A stretch of DNA of 64,000 bases from Warburgia ugandensis. Taxonomy: Eukaryota > Streptophyta > Magnoliopsida > Canellales > Canellaceae. Shown one piece after another: positions 1 to 13,246 of this stretch. The stretch lies in contig CP141136.1 of assembly GCA_035236585.1 (NCBI GenBank), positions 56,747,136-56,811,135 on the forward strand, written 5' to 3'. Positions within the stretch are counted from its first letter, which is position 1. Each line of letters begins with the position of its first letter. Both the position numbers and the translations under genes were made by a program. The notes under the pieces were generated by a model, which made no database searches, was not told the DNA's origin, and saw nothing but the letters and a program-made list of their open reading frames with translations.

Positions 1-1854
1 ATATAGAGTTAGAAGTAATTATAGAAAATTGCATGAAAATTTGAAATTTACTTAGAACTCATATTCGTTGCAGAGATTGAGCGCAGCGTGAATGATGTTG
101 GTAGTTAAATTTTAAGTTGTACCTTGAGAGCAGGTAAGGACCCTGAACCCTTTCATTCCTTAAATTCTTGTTGATCTGTGCTCTTGAAATTAACCTTATA
201 CATGTGTTGAATGAACATATTGTCACCTTGGTTGAATGGATGATATAAATTGTAATTTCTTATTGAAATGGTCATGTTATAGTCTGATTTACTATGCTTA
301 ACTATTATAATGATGCAAACTGTTATAAAATGGTCAAGCCCAAGATAGTAAGCCCTGAGGGCCGCCTTGTAAGTTATGATGACGCCTTCCAAGACAGTAA
401 ACCTTGAGGGAAAGGGCTACCTGGTTGCTTGCAACTAAGGTGAAGCAACCCAAGATGGTAAATCCTGAGGAATGAACTGTCAAGTGTTGAGCCTCCCAAG
501 ATGGTAAACTCTGAGGGAAAGGGTTGCCTAGTTCTTTGGAATCATGGTGGAGGCACCCAAGATGGTAAACCCTGAGGGATGAGCTGTCAGGTATTGAGCC
601 TCCTAAGATGGTAATTCATGAGGAAAAGGGCTACTTGGTCTTTTGGGATCACGGTGGAGCCGCCCAAGATGGTAAACCCTGAGGGAAAGGGTTGGCTGGT
701 TGATTTGGACTAAGGTGGAGCTGCCCAAGATGGTAAAGCCTAAGGGAACCTAACTTTGGCACTACCCAAGACAGTAAATCCTGAGGGTCTGACTACCTTG
801 ATGATGATACTCATAGTGGGCCACCCAAGATGGTAAACCTTGAGGAAGATGACTACTGGATCCTGGTGTAATGGTAAACATGTTTAATATTAATAAGGAA
901 ATCATTAATGAGTATGCAACTTTGTTGGATATAACGCTTATGATTTGCATTTAACTTTAGAATGAGGTTCATGACTTAGTCGCTCATCTATTGAATGTCC
1001 AGTGGTTGGACCCAAATTGAAAATTCTTATGGGCTGTGCTTGTTTGCATGCGATGGGTGTTGCGTCATATTTGAAGTTTGGGAAAAACTGTAATTCTGCT
1101 ATAATACCCAAAGGCCTTACTTGATAGCACATGCTAACTAGTTTGTAGATGACCAATTAAAATGGAAATGAATGCTCATGTCATATTGAATGTGCTTTTA
1201 AGCGTAGCAACGAGAGTGACTGGATATGCATGGGTTTAGTTCTTTTCCCTTATTGGGCTTCGCAGCTCACCTTATTATTTTGCAGGTATCAATCAAGCCG
1301 AGAAGAGAAAGGGGGTTGAGTGAATTGAAGAAAGCTTGATTGAAGATGTTAAATTTTGAGTTGTATATATATATATACATGTATATATGTGCTAATGTTG
1401 AAAATGAGTTATATCTTATTTTTGACAATGATCCTTATGCATCTTATATGTTTTATTTTGATAGGGCACGTGTGAGACTCACTTGAACTCCTGGTTGGTG
1501 AGCAAGTGTTAGTGATGTATTATGATAGATAGTATGAAGACAAAGTCTCCCTTAAAGGATTTATACTTGTAATGTTGTCTATCAGGTAAATCGCATTGCA
1601 TGTGTTAAATGCATGAGTCTGAAAAATAAGGGAGACTCTGCCGAAATTTCGGTAGGACTTGGTAGTTAAAGGAGAAAAATACTTTACTAGTAAACTGTGA
1701 CTTGCACAGGACAAGAGCACATAGCTCTCTCGATATTTCTGCTGTGATATATATTATAGAGAAAAAAGAAGATGCAGGGCCACGTAGGCCTGGCTCGGCC
1801 AATTGTTAGGCTTGATTAAGTCTAATCGCGGCCCCGGGGATTGGGGTCTTAACA
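1..1854 (+). mobile_element. Right-hand part of a long chromoviral LTR, left end outside window
   Basis: The right end reads GGGGTCTTAACA, a CA-type LTR terminus. Ty3 protease coding sequence of a different element resumes directly after it, so this is an insertion into that element. The stretch near 1583-1660 (a TATCAGGT motif, then GCATGTGTTAAATGC, then GGAGACTCTG-like sequence) matches the end of the LTR at 7981-13241 in the same order, so both probably belong to related Tekay/Del-like families. No primer-binding site follows the terminus, so this is a 3' LTR or a solo LTR. The target duplication cannot be checked because the left end is missing. No gene is supported inside it. Confidence 0.6.
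334..878. repeat. Minisatellite, about ten CCCAAGATGGTAAACCCTGAGG units
   Basis: A core reading CCCAAGATGGTAAACCCTGA recurs at about 334, 386, 447, 497, 558, 603, 662, 723, 764 and 823. Spacing alternates between roughly 41-52 and 55-62 bases. Every second copy shares longer flanks (AAAGGG followed by GGTT/GGTC), so the real unit may be a dimer of about 105-110 bases. It lies inside the LTR. Confidence 0.85.
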
Positions 1855-2120
1855 TTACCTCTCATTGGATATGGTCTTGTTTTGGGAGTAACTTGGCTAA
1901 GAACACTTGGTTCAATACTATGGAATTTTGACAAGTTGACTATAAAGTTTACTGTTGGTTCAAGTTGTATAGTTTTGCATGGTAATTGTTCTTCTCAATC
2001 CTTGTTCATGGATGGTTCTCAATTGATGCAAGAGTCTAATGATATTGGAGTTTTATTCATTAATGACATATCTATGGCATCATCAAAATATCTTAATTCT
2101 TCTTATTCTGAGGTGAACAA
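1855..2120 (+). pseudogene. Reina-like Ty3 retrotransposon, protease-end fragment
   Basis: From about 1857 the plus strand encodes a peptide with LVLGVTWLRTLGSILWNF and later LTIKFTVGS. This is the conserved C-terminal part of a Ty3 aspartic protease domain and the following linker in chromoviruses (LGVxWLxTLGPILWDF-type). An ATG at 1882 is only a conserved internal methionine-like position, not the real start. The fragment is cut on the left by the LTR ending at 1854 and on the right by the insertion starting at 2121. Coding continues at 5948 in the same element. The upstream gag and protease active site are not in the window. Confidence 0.7.
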
Positions 2121-5100
2121 TGCAATACATGTAATTACACAAATATGATAAATAAAGTTATATTTTTACAAAAATGATAGAAATTTATTTTGTTGATTTT
2201 AGAGTAAGTTTTAGAGGTGAAAATGAAGATTGGAACAAGCGCATTGAGAAATTTGGTTAGGCTGAAGTGTTGGAAGAGACGGTTAAGTTAATACAAGTAA
2301 TTAGAAATAAAGATTTTAAGAAATAGTAGGAGATTTGATGATTTCTTAAAAGTTGACATTGAGTGGGTTAATAAAAGAAAATAATAAAAAAAGATAAATT
2401 AATGTTAAATTAAAGAAATAGTTAGACCACTAGTTAGAAGAGACACTAAGCTAAGCTTCATTAAAATCTTAGGATAAAATCTCAACCAATTAACTTGAAA
2501 TTTTAGAAACAGAGGAATGGTTGTTTGGGGTACAATTGAGAAATTTTGCTTGATAGGGTATAATTGCAAAATGTCTGGATAGTAGGGGTTGTTACTAAAA
2601 ACTAAGGATGGGAGGGTTTGCAAATTTGAGGTTGGATGGGGGGAGATCCAGCCAACCACGTGGGTAAACTCTCCCATGGCAGTTGGCTGGTCCCATGTGC
2701 CATTTGTCTTACCCCACCGTAGGTATATAATGAAGAAGAAAAGGAAAATGGCTGGAATTCCAACCATGTGTAGGGAGGGGAGGGGAAGGACAAGGAAGAG
2801 AGGACTGGGAAACAGCTAGGTGGGAGAGGAGAAATCAGCTAAAAGTTACAACCATTCAAACTCTATCAGGTAGGGGAGACTAGTAGGATGATATTACTAA
2901 TGGAAGCTTGGATTAGCCAAGCCAAAATCGTAACAATACGACATTTCAAATCCTCAAATTTTTTGAGTTTTGTAGCTGAACAAAATGTTACATGATTTTG
3001 GAAAATCTCTTGCTATGTGAATGAATGTTGCCTTAATCCTTGATTTTTATTTGCATGAGATAAATATATGTTCCATTAACATGCATTCCTGATTTGAACT
3101 TGTTTTTAGTTGGTCAAATTCAGCATTTAGATTGTTTGATGGTACTATATTCTTCCTGACTGTGATCTATTTCTTTCCAAGATTCCCTTTTGGGTCTCTT
3201 TCTTGTGGATAATCCTTATATCAATGCACCCAAGAGGAGATTTTGTGGTGTTTTCATTGACTTCTTGGTGATGCAAGTTGAAATAGGGATCAGGCACGCT
3301 GGCTACCTACTCACGGGTATGCAGGTGAAGCCCTTCCCAGCCAACAATTTGTTTAGTTTAACTCAAATCAAGACAAAGTAACAGCTCGGTCTTCAAGCGC
3401 ATGGAATCACATTTCATTGTAAGTAAATTTTGTTCCACAAAATTTTGTTTCAATGTTACAGGCTAAAGGGCAATGGCTGGAGGGAAATGGCATCGTCACT
3501 TGCATAACATGTGCAAGAAACGATGCCTAACTACTGTTGCCTGACGCATTCACTTGGGCTTGTTTAAATGATTGTAAACTTCTTATGGCTAAATCAGTAA
3601 CTTGGACTGAATATCTTATTAAGTAGTTAAGGAAAGAAATCAAGATCCTAGTTCAAATCGCAGATTTAGTTTCCTGGGTTGGTTATGCAGAAAACGGTGC
3701 ATGGAATCCTTAGAACGTTTCCGGAATCACAATTAATTTGGCTGAAGTTATATGATTGGAGATGATGGGAAGTTAATGGGAGAGTAGTGAACTGAAACTC
3801 ACTCAAAGAATTGCGGCAGATAATAGGAGCAGGGAACTGCCTGGGTGTTGGTAGCTCATACGCAGGTGGTTTCCTGAAATTGGGAACTTGTGAATCATCC
3901 AAGCTACAGTAACAAAAATTTAAATAAAATTGTATTCCTTAAGTGGAAAACTATGGGCAAGGTAGGAAAAAAATTGGAATGTGAGGTTTTGGGTGATAGT
4001 TGGAAATGAAAGATTCAAACTCACTTAGTACTGGAAAAGTCGAGTGGAGAAGACGACTGGAATTCTAGAGTTCCGAAGAATTCCAGCCGAGGAATTTTAA
4101 GTGTTAAAACTAGAATTTCAGGGAACTCTGGGAATTTCAGAATTCTAATAAAAAGGAAATCTCTAAAATTTAAATCTTTTTAACTTAGGAATGTGACCAC
4201 TACTAATGACCCTCCTAACTGATGATATAAAGAATGAAAAGAAAAAATTTGAACTAAACAAAATGAGAGGGAAGAAGTAATTTGTCTAGAAGGTGAAAAA
4301 TTACCAAACTCCCAGGGTAGAGGAATTCTAGAAGTCCTTAATAAAGAGAAGATGAAGAAACCTTTATTTCTTTTTAATTGTCAGGAAATCCTATCAATAG
4401 TATGACTCACTAAACATTGATTAAACTAAAAACAAGTCATGTACTAAATCAATGAAGGGTAAAAATATAACTTAGGTTAAAATGAGAAAAATTACCAAAG
4501 TACCCTTGGATTAAAACTTGGATAATTTGGAAAAAAATTAAATCAAACCTAAGATTGAAACCTCTTATAATGTTTCTATTTAAGCTTAACCACATAGGCC
4601 TTGGTCTATGATAAAGCCTCATAAACCTTAGATTTGTTTTATAGGTCAATAGTTTTGGTTTTTGCTAGCATTTAGGCAAGCGCTCTATGAGCAGCTGTGA
4701 GTCTTGATGATTATAGGTTTTATCGATGTTTTGGACAGGAACTCTGGGAGTTCCCTAAGTCCTGGATAACTTAGCTAGTGCTCTACGAGTGTCCTAGAGG
4801 CTTGCTGTGTGCTGTGAGACCCTATGTTAGGAGGTGCAGTTGGCCATTGACCTCTGAGATGATTTGATACCAGCCTTGCGATGGAGACGGCGGGCAATAG
4901 GAGCATCTTCTCATGGGGAAGTGCTTTGAGTGGTAGCCAGGTAGCCCCCATGAGGTCTGGTGAGTTATGGCTCGTGCAGGTATCCACGAGCAGACGTAGA
5001 GGCCATAGTAGTCGCATGTGGGTGATGGTAGGGCCCTACGAGCATAGGTGTTTAGTCTGTGCTATATTTATGTGGGTTATGTCTCGAACGTGAGACCTTC

Positions 5101-5942
5101 TCCAGGGTGGTGGGACTATATGCCATTATGATTAGAGGGATTAGTTTTCCCATGGCGATGTAGGAATGGCTTTATGCATTTGTGGATTAGAGGTTTTTCG
5201 CCTCAGTTCAACGGCATTGGTTTGATATGCATAGATTTTAACAAATTAATAAGTTTAACTTTGATCTTACAGTCAACATTGATTTTCGTAGGCATTAGTG
5301 ATCTTCATCGCACATAAATCAAGCATCCTTTTTTAGAAATTATATATGTATGTATGCATAATTTTACATATGCTTATACTTATGTTATCGTTTGACCTAT
5401 TTTAGGCATTCCAGCTTGTATTAGTTTTTTCACCCTACTGTGAGTTGTTGTTTTTGCTCACCCCCTACAACCAAACATATCAGGTAACACCCCAGGTAGT
5501 TCAGGAGTGCAGGATTTTAAGAAGGCAAAGGTGCCAGGATCACTTTAGACGTGAGAAGAACATACTTTTTGCTGTAGTTACTTTTGCTAGAAATCCATGT
5601 ATAGGATTTTCCTTCTGGAGTATCGTACCCAAATCAAGACTTTTGTTGATACTTTGGATACTTGTAGTATAATTGTTTTAAGTTACTTAAAAAGGATTGT
5701 GACTCTAATTATGGCTGTGTGGTAGATACTGTGGCATGTGTCTCAAACCATCCTTAGGTTAGATAATTATTATTTTACTCGTATGTGGAGGTTTTCTTAG
5801 TTAACTCCCAGAATGAAGTTGGTGAGTTTAAACCTTCTTATATATATATTATCACTCTAATCTTGTTTTCAAAAACAAAGAAATTTCCATAGCCTTTAAA
5901 AATTAAAATTAATAAAAGTTTGAAGAAAACCAGGATGTTACA
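2121..5942 (+). mobile_element. Long solo LTR (3.8 kb) with perfect 5-bp target duplication
   Basis: The segment starts TGCAATACATG and ends GGATGTTACA, with AACAA on both sides (2116-2120 and 5943-5947). Removing it and one AACAA rejoins the Ty3 reading frame (codons for V-N-N on the left continue as V-L-E-E-F on the right). The length, the TG...CA ends and a GATGTTACA terminus fit a long chromoviral-type LTR left after LTR-LTR recombination. A GTATATAA promoter-like box sits near 2722, followed by a purine-rich leader. No reading frame inside resembles a known protein. I infer + orientation from the GATGTTACA right end. Confidence 0.75.
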
Positions 5943-7980
5943 AACAATGTACTTGAGGAGTTTGCTGATCAGATTCCAAGTGGGCTGCCTCCTAAGAGAT
6001 CTCATGAGCATTCTATCAAACTAAAGGAAGGTACTGAACCTATTAGTGTATGGCCCTGTCGTTACCATTTATTTCAAAAGAATGAAATTGAATAAATTGT
6101 AAGGGAACTATTAGAATATGGTACTATCAAATGCAGCCATAGTCCTTTCTCTTCTCTGGTGTTATTAGTTAAAAAAAGCTGAAGGGTCATGGTGCATGTG
6201 TATAGATTATTGGGCCCTTAACAAGCAAACTATTAAGGATAAGTTCCCAATCCCACTAGTAGATGGGTTAATAGATGAATTGTATGGAGCTATTATCTTT
6301 TCCAAGCTTGATTTAAGGTGGGTTACCATCAAATTTGTATGGTTAAAGAGGACATTCCAAAAACTACCTTTAGAAATCATGAAGGGCATTATGAGTTATT
6401 GTTTATGCCATTTGGATTGACCAATGCCCCTTCCACATTTCAAAGTTTAATGAATGCAATATTGCAGCCTTTTCTTGAGAAAATTTGTGGTAGTTTTCTT
6501 TGACAATGTCTTGGTTTACAGCAAGAAGGTGGATGAAGGTGTTCTATTGAAGACTAATAAGCTCTACACTAAGTTTCTAAATATAAGTTTGGCTGTTCAG
6601 AAATTGACTACTTGGACCATACTATTTCAGTGGAGGGTGTGTAGGTTGACAAGGATAGGATTAAAGCCATTTTGGTATGGCCAGTGCCAACCTCTTTCAA
6701 AACACTAAATGGGTTCCTTGGGTTGGCAGGCTATTACAAAAAATTCATCAAAGGATTTGCTTCCTTAGCAGCTCCTATGAACCTTTTGCTATGAAAAGAT
6801 GCTTTGTACTAGAATGATTTGGTAGCTCAACCCTTTGATAAGTTGAAATATGCAATGATTAATCCTTTGGTGTTAGCTTGACCTGATTTTTCATAGTCTT
6901 TTGTTATAGAATGTGATGCATTAGGTATGGAAGTGGGAGCAATGTTGATACAAAGGAAAATGCCAATTACATTTTTTAGTCAATAGTTACAAGGTAGATT
7001 GATTGCTTTATTTGCCTATGAGCGAGAACTATTGGCTCTTGCATGTGCAGTGTAGAAATGGAGGCCATATTTGGTGGGATCTTCTTTTGTGATAAGAATA
7101 GATAAGAGGAGTCTTAAGTTTCTATTGGAACATAAACTAGGAACTCCTTAGCAAAAATGGCTTACAAAATTACTTGCCTATGATTTTTCTATTGACTATA
7201 AGCCTAGAAAGAGAAAGTTGTTGCTGATGCTCTTTCAAGAGTTTATGGCTATAGTCCTTCTCTTTGTTCAATCCCCTTTTCAGATCCCTCTTGGGTGGCT
7301 GACCTTAAACTGGAGTATATTGCTAATAAGGAGATGCAGGAGTTAGTTTAGAAAGGTTAAGCACAGCTCGATCTTCCACTATCCATTGCAATGCTATCTT
7401 TCATTATAAGGGTCGTATCTACTTGACATCTTCTTCTTCTTTTGTTCCAAAAGTTCTTTCTTTGATTCATGATCATCCCATTTGCGGTTCATGTTGGAAT
7501 TCTGAAGTGTCTTCATGCTACTAAGAGAGACTTTTACTGGTCTACTATAAAGTAAGACATTTCATAGTATATTACACAATGTGATACTTGTCAATGACAT
7601 AAATCTGGTTCAGGTAGACCTTCTAGACTCCTCCAAACTTTGCCTATTCCCTTAAGACGTTGGATGGATATCTCTTTAGATTTCATTAAGGGTTTACCTT
7701 TATCACAAGGTTATTCAGTGGTAATTGTGGTTGTTGATCGTGCCAGCAAATTCAATCATTTCATTCCTATGGCACATCCATATGCTACTATTATGGCTGA
7801 TCTGCACTCCTTACCACTATTTTTAGATTACATGATCTTCCATGTAGCATGGTTAGTGACAGGGATAAGGTCTTTACTAAGAGTTGTTTCGATTGCTAGG
7901 GAGTACTCTTGCATTATCATCTGCCTACCATCCTCAAAGTGATAAACAATTTGAGATTGTGAATAAATGTTGGGTGCAAT
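5943..7980 (+). pseudogene. Reina-like Ty3 element: RT, RNase H and N-terminal integrase remnants
   Basis: Reading frames jump between all three phases but the order is normal. It starts with NVLEEFADQIP at 5946, then RT motifs [19 protein letters not shown] (about 6199), KLDLR (6304), GYHQI, and [18 protein letters not shown] (about 6408). The catalytic box reads FFDN near 6497 instead of the usual F/YxDD, so the enzyme would be dead even without the shifts. RNase H (ECDALGMEVGAML, about 6910) follows. Then come a damaged HHCC zinc region (7440-7600) and an integrase core beginning RRWMDISLDFIKGLP and VVVDRASKFNHFIPMAHP (7657-7790). The frame is cut at 7980 by the next LTR insertion and continues at 13247. 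Stops include several at former Gln or Trp codons. The sequence is far too decayed to be active. Confidence 0.8.
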
Positions 7981-10900
7981 TGTAAAAACCCTCAATTTTA
8001 AGTCATTTTCTATGTATTATATTATATTTTAATTGAGATAGAAATCAGGAATTTAATTTCATGAAAAATCAAATTTTATTGAAGTGATCTTTTTGAAAAC
8101 TCAAAATTTGGACTTGTGTTGATCAGAAATGGAATGTATGCATCCAGACAATTCCAACAACACTAATTTCCATGAAACGAAGCTTGGGGTGCAAAGATCC
8201 AAAAAAAAGTTACTAATTTGAAGGGGTCAAAATTGATAACAGCACCCCTCATATTTGTTATTTTGTGGATTACAGACACTGCACCACGCAAGGAGCAGAC
8301 GCGATACATGGACCACCAGCCCCATGTTTCGACCATCCCCCTTGCAATGGGCTATAGTAGTCAAGTACACGACAAAACATAGGAGGGATCGGCAAAAGGA
8401 GGAAAACCCCAGTGACCCACCCCCTTCATTCTAACCCTTAGAGCCAGACATACCAAAAACCTTCTCTCCAGCTATCTTCTTTGGTGCGACAAACCACGAT
8501 CGATGCTAACAAGTCCCATGAAAAAAACCCCACACCCTATTGCTTGCTCTCCACATGGACGAACCCCTTTTTTCACCAGCACAACGTAGCCTCCTTTCCT
8601 CTCAGACCTTCCCGGCATTGCCATTGGCGACCCAAAATGTAACATCCCTGATTTTTATATGCATGATTGGATTTGATGTCTAGTTATTGGCATGGATTTT
8701 CCAATAGTGAGTATATATGCTCAAATATATGTTTGGCATGGATTTGCCTGTGGTGAGTTGATATGCTCTGATATGGATTTGGCATGGATTTTCCTGTAGT
8801 ACATGGAGGAACCCCTTTGTTCACCAACACAACGTAGCCTCCTTTCCTCTCTACCTTCCTGACATTGCCACTGGTGACCCAGAATGTAACATCCCTAATT
8901 TTTATATGCATGATTTGATTTTATGTCTAGTTGTTGGCATGGATTTTCCAATAGTGAGTATATACGCTCAAATATATGTTTGGCATGGATTTTCCTATGG
9001 CGAGTTGATATGCTTTGATATGGATTTGGCATGGATTTTCCTGTAGTGAGCTGATATGGTAGGATTTGATATGGCATGGATTTGCTTGATATTGAATAGA
9101 AAAGTGATTCAATTGTTTTAATTATTTTATCATGAATTTGTGCATACCGACAACATGAATTATCCATTACATAGATGCCTTATGATTTTACATGTATTGA
9201 TGTCATACATGGATGAGATTGTGTTATACTATCATGATAAATGTGATTATGAATTGTTTTGATTTGACTTGCCATGGATTTTGCCTATCTAGTGATATGA
9301 TATATTATTTGATGGATTGACATAAATGCCTATATCACGAGTTGATATATGATGAAATGTTATGATATGAAATTACTTGAAATGAATTGAGATGTATGTG
9401 ATATGAGTACTATTTAAGATTATGACGATATGCCTGTATATTGTTTCTTATAACAAATTATAAATGGCCTAGATATCCAATTGTATTTTGCTTTATGTAT
9501 ATTGTCAAAGTAGATACTCAAACACCTACCAAGCGCTGCTTGCTGAGACAGTGTCTCAGGTTCTGAAGAAAGTGATTGAAGTATGAACAGCTAAAGGTAG
9601 ATGGAACTCTATACAAAGACAACAATAGCACGAGATTACTAACAATATAAGTATATGACTTGTATTTTATATTCTTGGACATGTATGTACAAATGCATTT
9701 ATATAATTGGGCTATGAGCTGTGATTGGATAGGATCTTGAAACCCCCTCCAATTTTCCCTTTGCCCATGCCAAACCCTTTTGCTATTAAATCTCCTCACG
9801 TTGGAGCTCTCTTCCTCTCTCTTCTTCCCCTGTCGATGTTCCCTCTAGTGTAGCCAACCTGACACACTAGAACACAAAGGCCAATCACATTGACTCCAAT
9901 CTGTCTCCCCCTATCTTTCCTTGTCAGATTCAGGTGGTGAACAAATCGCAGCCAACGTCCACCACTAGCTACCACTCCTTCCCTCTATGTTTCTCTCCCT
10001 CCTGGTAGGCTCAAGTGGTGACTAAACTAATAGCCTTGAAACTAATAGGCACTACATGACACCATCTTCTCCTCCCCTCTGTTTCCCTTTCCTCTGGCAA
10101 GTTAGGGCAGGTCGACTCGTTGTCTCACTCTCTCCCAACCAGTTTTGGTGAGCTGAGTTGACATAGTGGTCTCCACTACCTGCTTAAGCTAGGACCCCTT
10201 ATTCTGCCCAATCTAGGATGGATTTTACAGATCTGACACAACCCTCATGATCCTTGCAATGTGAGAAATAATACTCATCTCCCCATTCATTGATTAGGGA
10301 AGATTTGACCATTGATCATGATTAGACCATGGATCGAACGTCGAATTATCAGATTTGTGATCAATCCGACCATTCATCATGATTTTAATTGTTCATTATG
10401 ATCCTTGTGACACATGGATCAAGATATATATTGGAGATATTTGATCTGGATAATTTTTTAGGTGACCTAGCCAACTTGATCAATGATTGAGATCAATGAA
10501 GGTATATAGATATGAAATTGGATCAAATTCGATGATCCATACCATTGAATGATTCATTGAGATTGCTTAATCAACATTGCTAATTTATCCTTTGATCTCA
10601 AATGATCAAGTGGATGATCATGGATAGATTACTATAAATAGTATAGATCTAGTACCTTAAAGACTATCAGTTTATGATTTGGCCACATAAAGAGCCAGAT
10701 CTCCTTTAGATTGACCTATGTGGGGTAGGATTGTTGTCCTAACCACTTAATTTCTTGATTTGGCTATAATTGGCTAAAGTCATGTATGATTTACATATAA
10801 ACATGCCCAATTAATTGAAATTAACATGGTATGAGTATGATTGCTTAGGAATGTGTTATGACATGATTAAGAAATGAATTGGATAGTTATTGAGGTGCTT

Positions 10901-13241
10901 GATTTAGTGTGATTTGGATTATCAACCTACAAAGGCAGGCCCTAGCTTGAGAGGTCATGGTTGTGAACCATTGGATCATATTGAAACACAATATATTAAG
11001 ATATGAAAATATAATGTTTCCTTTATAGCTAAGAATCTGACTAAAATAGCTTAGATTCTAAGTTAGACTTGGATGTGATGAGTATCTAGGTAGTGGGATT
11101 GAGGCGAACTGAGCTACAATGGATTTCAATTGTTATTTAATGGGTATAGATGAGTGGTTCTTCGTCTGAGGTAGGTGATGATAATAAATAATGAGCATAT
11201 TTCTGTTTTGAAATTTCAGATCTTCATAACATCAACTCAACATTTATGAATGAATGTCATGCATTTATTATTATATTATGGTTCTTATTGAAATATCTAG
11301 CTTATTTGTGGCTGATGCTCATGTGAATGATTTCATTGATTATTAGTGTACCACATCGCGTGATTTGACTATGATGAGTTATATTTTATATGCGATGGTG
11401 AAAATACATGAATTTGGTATGATTTCATGGTTATAAAGTCATTACATGATTATTTGATTAACTATTACATATTAGGGCATGCAGACACCTTATTTTATCA
11501 CTTGTTTTACTGTGGACTTAGTGGCGGAGGCTTGATGGTTGGTCCTTAAGAGGCTAACCCCAGGATGAGCGGCATTGCCTAGGAATGGCGAGCCACAAAT
11601 GCTCCTATTTTTCATTATTTCTCTCGAGGATTGTATATCCATTTTATCGACCATGAAATTTGTAATTTTCATGTTTTATAGATTTATGACAAGTGTTTTT
11701 TCCCCATGGATGATATGCCAGGAGGGATGTAGGGTTGGCCACCCACTCTTTGACTTTGCAAGATGATTAGACACCTACCCCATAGAAGGGCAAATGCGTA
11801 GGGAGTGGTATTGTAGGTAGTCCACCCTATGCGTCTGGTCAGTCCCCCATGCATGATGGATACTTAGTCTCATGTTCTAGTGTCGATGAGGAGCAACGTG
11901 CCAGGATGGATATTCCTTATATACCCACGGTGTGACAACGCATGGCTGAGTGGGATAAGTACTCATGACTAGAGATTCGAGTGTATGGGATACTTGCAAG
12001 ACCCCTGTGTGAGGATGCCCTTTGTGGATGATGTGCATATTATTTGAGATATTTTTCACTCATTTGACGCATTGCATCAATGTGATTTTTAACACTCTTG
12101 GGACCCATTTATGAGGGTGCTCTTGTTGATGACTTGTACATTTATTGATATATTCTCTAAGCTTTTGATGCTCTATATTGACGTGGTTTTGGAGTATTTA
12201 TCAACCTTAGTAGCTTAGTTAATTTGGCATGTTTTCAAACATGCGGTTAGCATGAGTTACATCGATTTAATATTGGCATTGATGAGCCTGAGAGGCTTTG
12301 TTTATTCGGCATATTTTGGAAACACACAAGTGGCTTGGATGCATTGCCTTGCTTTCAGCATTATTATGAGCTTTGATGCAATAACTATTGTAGCTGGTTT
12401 AGTTTGTTTTTTATGTTAATGATGCTATATTTCAACACTATTTATTCACATATTTGATATCATGCTATAATTGATTCCATGAGGAAGATATTTATCACAT
12501 GCCCTAAGATTTGATACAAGATCGTTCAATAGTGTCAAATATTTGTAAACTACTATTTTTATTATTGTCACTTACACAAGCATAGCTTGTTGAGGCATTA
12601 CAATGTTTTTGCAATGCCTTAGATATAGAGAAAGACATTATGTATGTCAAGCAGATAGATAGCAAGTGAGGGCGATGGCGGCCTTTAGTGATGTATAGAG
12701 AAGATCTCATCGATGTAAGAGGTTTGTTAAACCACACCGTTAAATGTTGTAGATGGACTGTATATGCATGTATATGAATTACACTTTTGTGACTTTGGGG
12801 TATGGTAGTGTCTTGTTGGATGTGATGGTTGTGCGTGGACAAACCTTGGATAATGTCATTATTCTTTTTTATTCTCACTCTACTGTTGAGGTATATGGTT
12901 TTATCGAACATTTGTGTATGTTCTAGATGGAAATGGAGATTGAGTCTCCCAAATTATATATTTATGTTTATTGTGTTTATCAGGTGTTTGTCTCATTGCA
13001 TGTGTTAAATGCGGGGTCCGAAATATATAGGAGATTCTGTTGGAATTTCAATAGAAATGGGAATATCATTTTACCATTAAATCTATGATTTTGTGGGTCA
13101 TATGACTCTTGGGGTTTTGAAACAAACACTTTTTATTCAAAGTTTTCATTTTTAGTTAATTTTAAAATTGAAAATTTTAACCAAGGATCCTGACATTTTA
13201 AAAATTGGTATTATATGTTGTGTAAAACCTTGGGTATCAGA
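7981..13241 (+). mobile_element. Chromoviral LTR (about 5.2 kb) plus partial primer-binding site
   Basis: It begins TGTAAAAACCCTC and shares landmarks in order with the Tekay LTR at 31243-34213: GGGGTCAAAATTGATAACAGC (8222), CTGAGGTAGGTGATGA (11166), GGCTAACCCCAGGATGAG (11552), a CATAG...GGTAGTCCACC block (11780-11825) and AGCTTGTTGAGGCATT (12585). The LTR proper seems to end near 13222. It is followed by CCTTGGGTATCAGA, which resembles an initiator-Met primer-binding site, and then the target DNA resumes. GCAAT occurs on both sides (7976-7980 and 13242-13246). The LTR is longer than its relative partly because of a tandem duplication at 8554-9048. A second copy of the AGCGCTGCTTGCTGAG landmark at 9523 suggests another nested LTR piece. 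Boundaries inside are unresolved. Confidence 0.65.
8554..9048. repeat. Tandem duplication, two 248-bp units
   Basis: CATGGACGAACCCC at 8554 and CATGGAGGAACCCC at 8802 open two diverged copies. Both contain CACAACGTAGCCTCC, TGTAACATCCCT(G/A)ATTTT and GGCATGGATTTTCC blocks at the same offset of 248. The TGTAACATCCC inside each unit looks like an LTR start, so the duplication may have formed around the edge of a nested LTR. Confidence 0.8.
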
Positions 13242-13246
13242 GCAAT

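Noticed and set aside
334..878. CRISPR-like array
   Set aside because: Regular short repeats with spacers, but in a plant LTR, with variable repeat lengths and spacers that are related to one another.
9518..9799. 93-codon minus-strand frame within the nested LTR
   Set aside because: No motif, not conserved in the related LTRs, and located in promoter-like LTR sequence.
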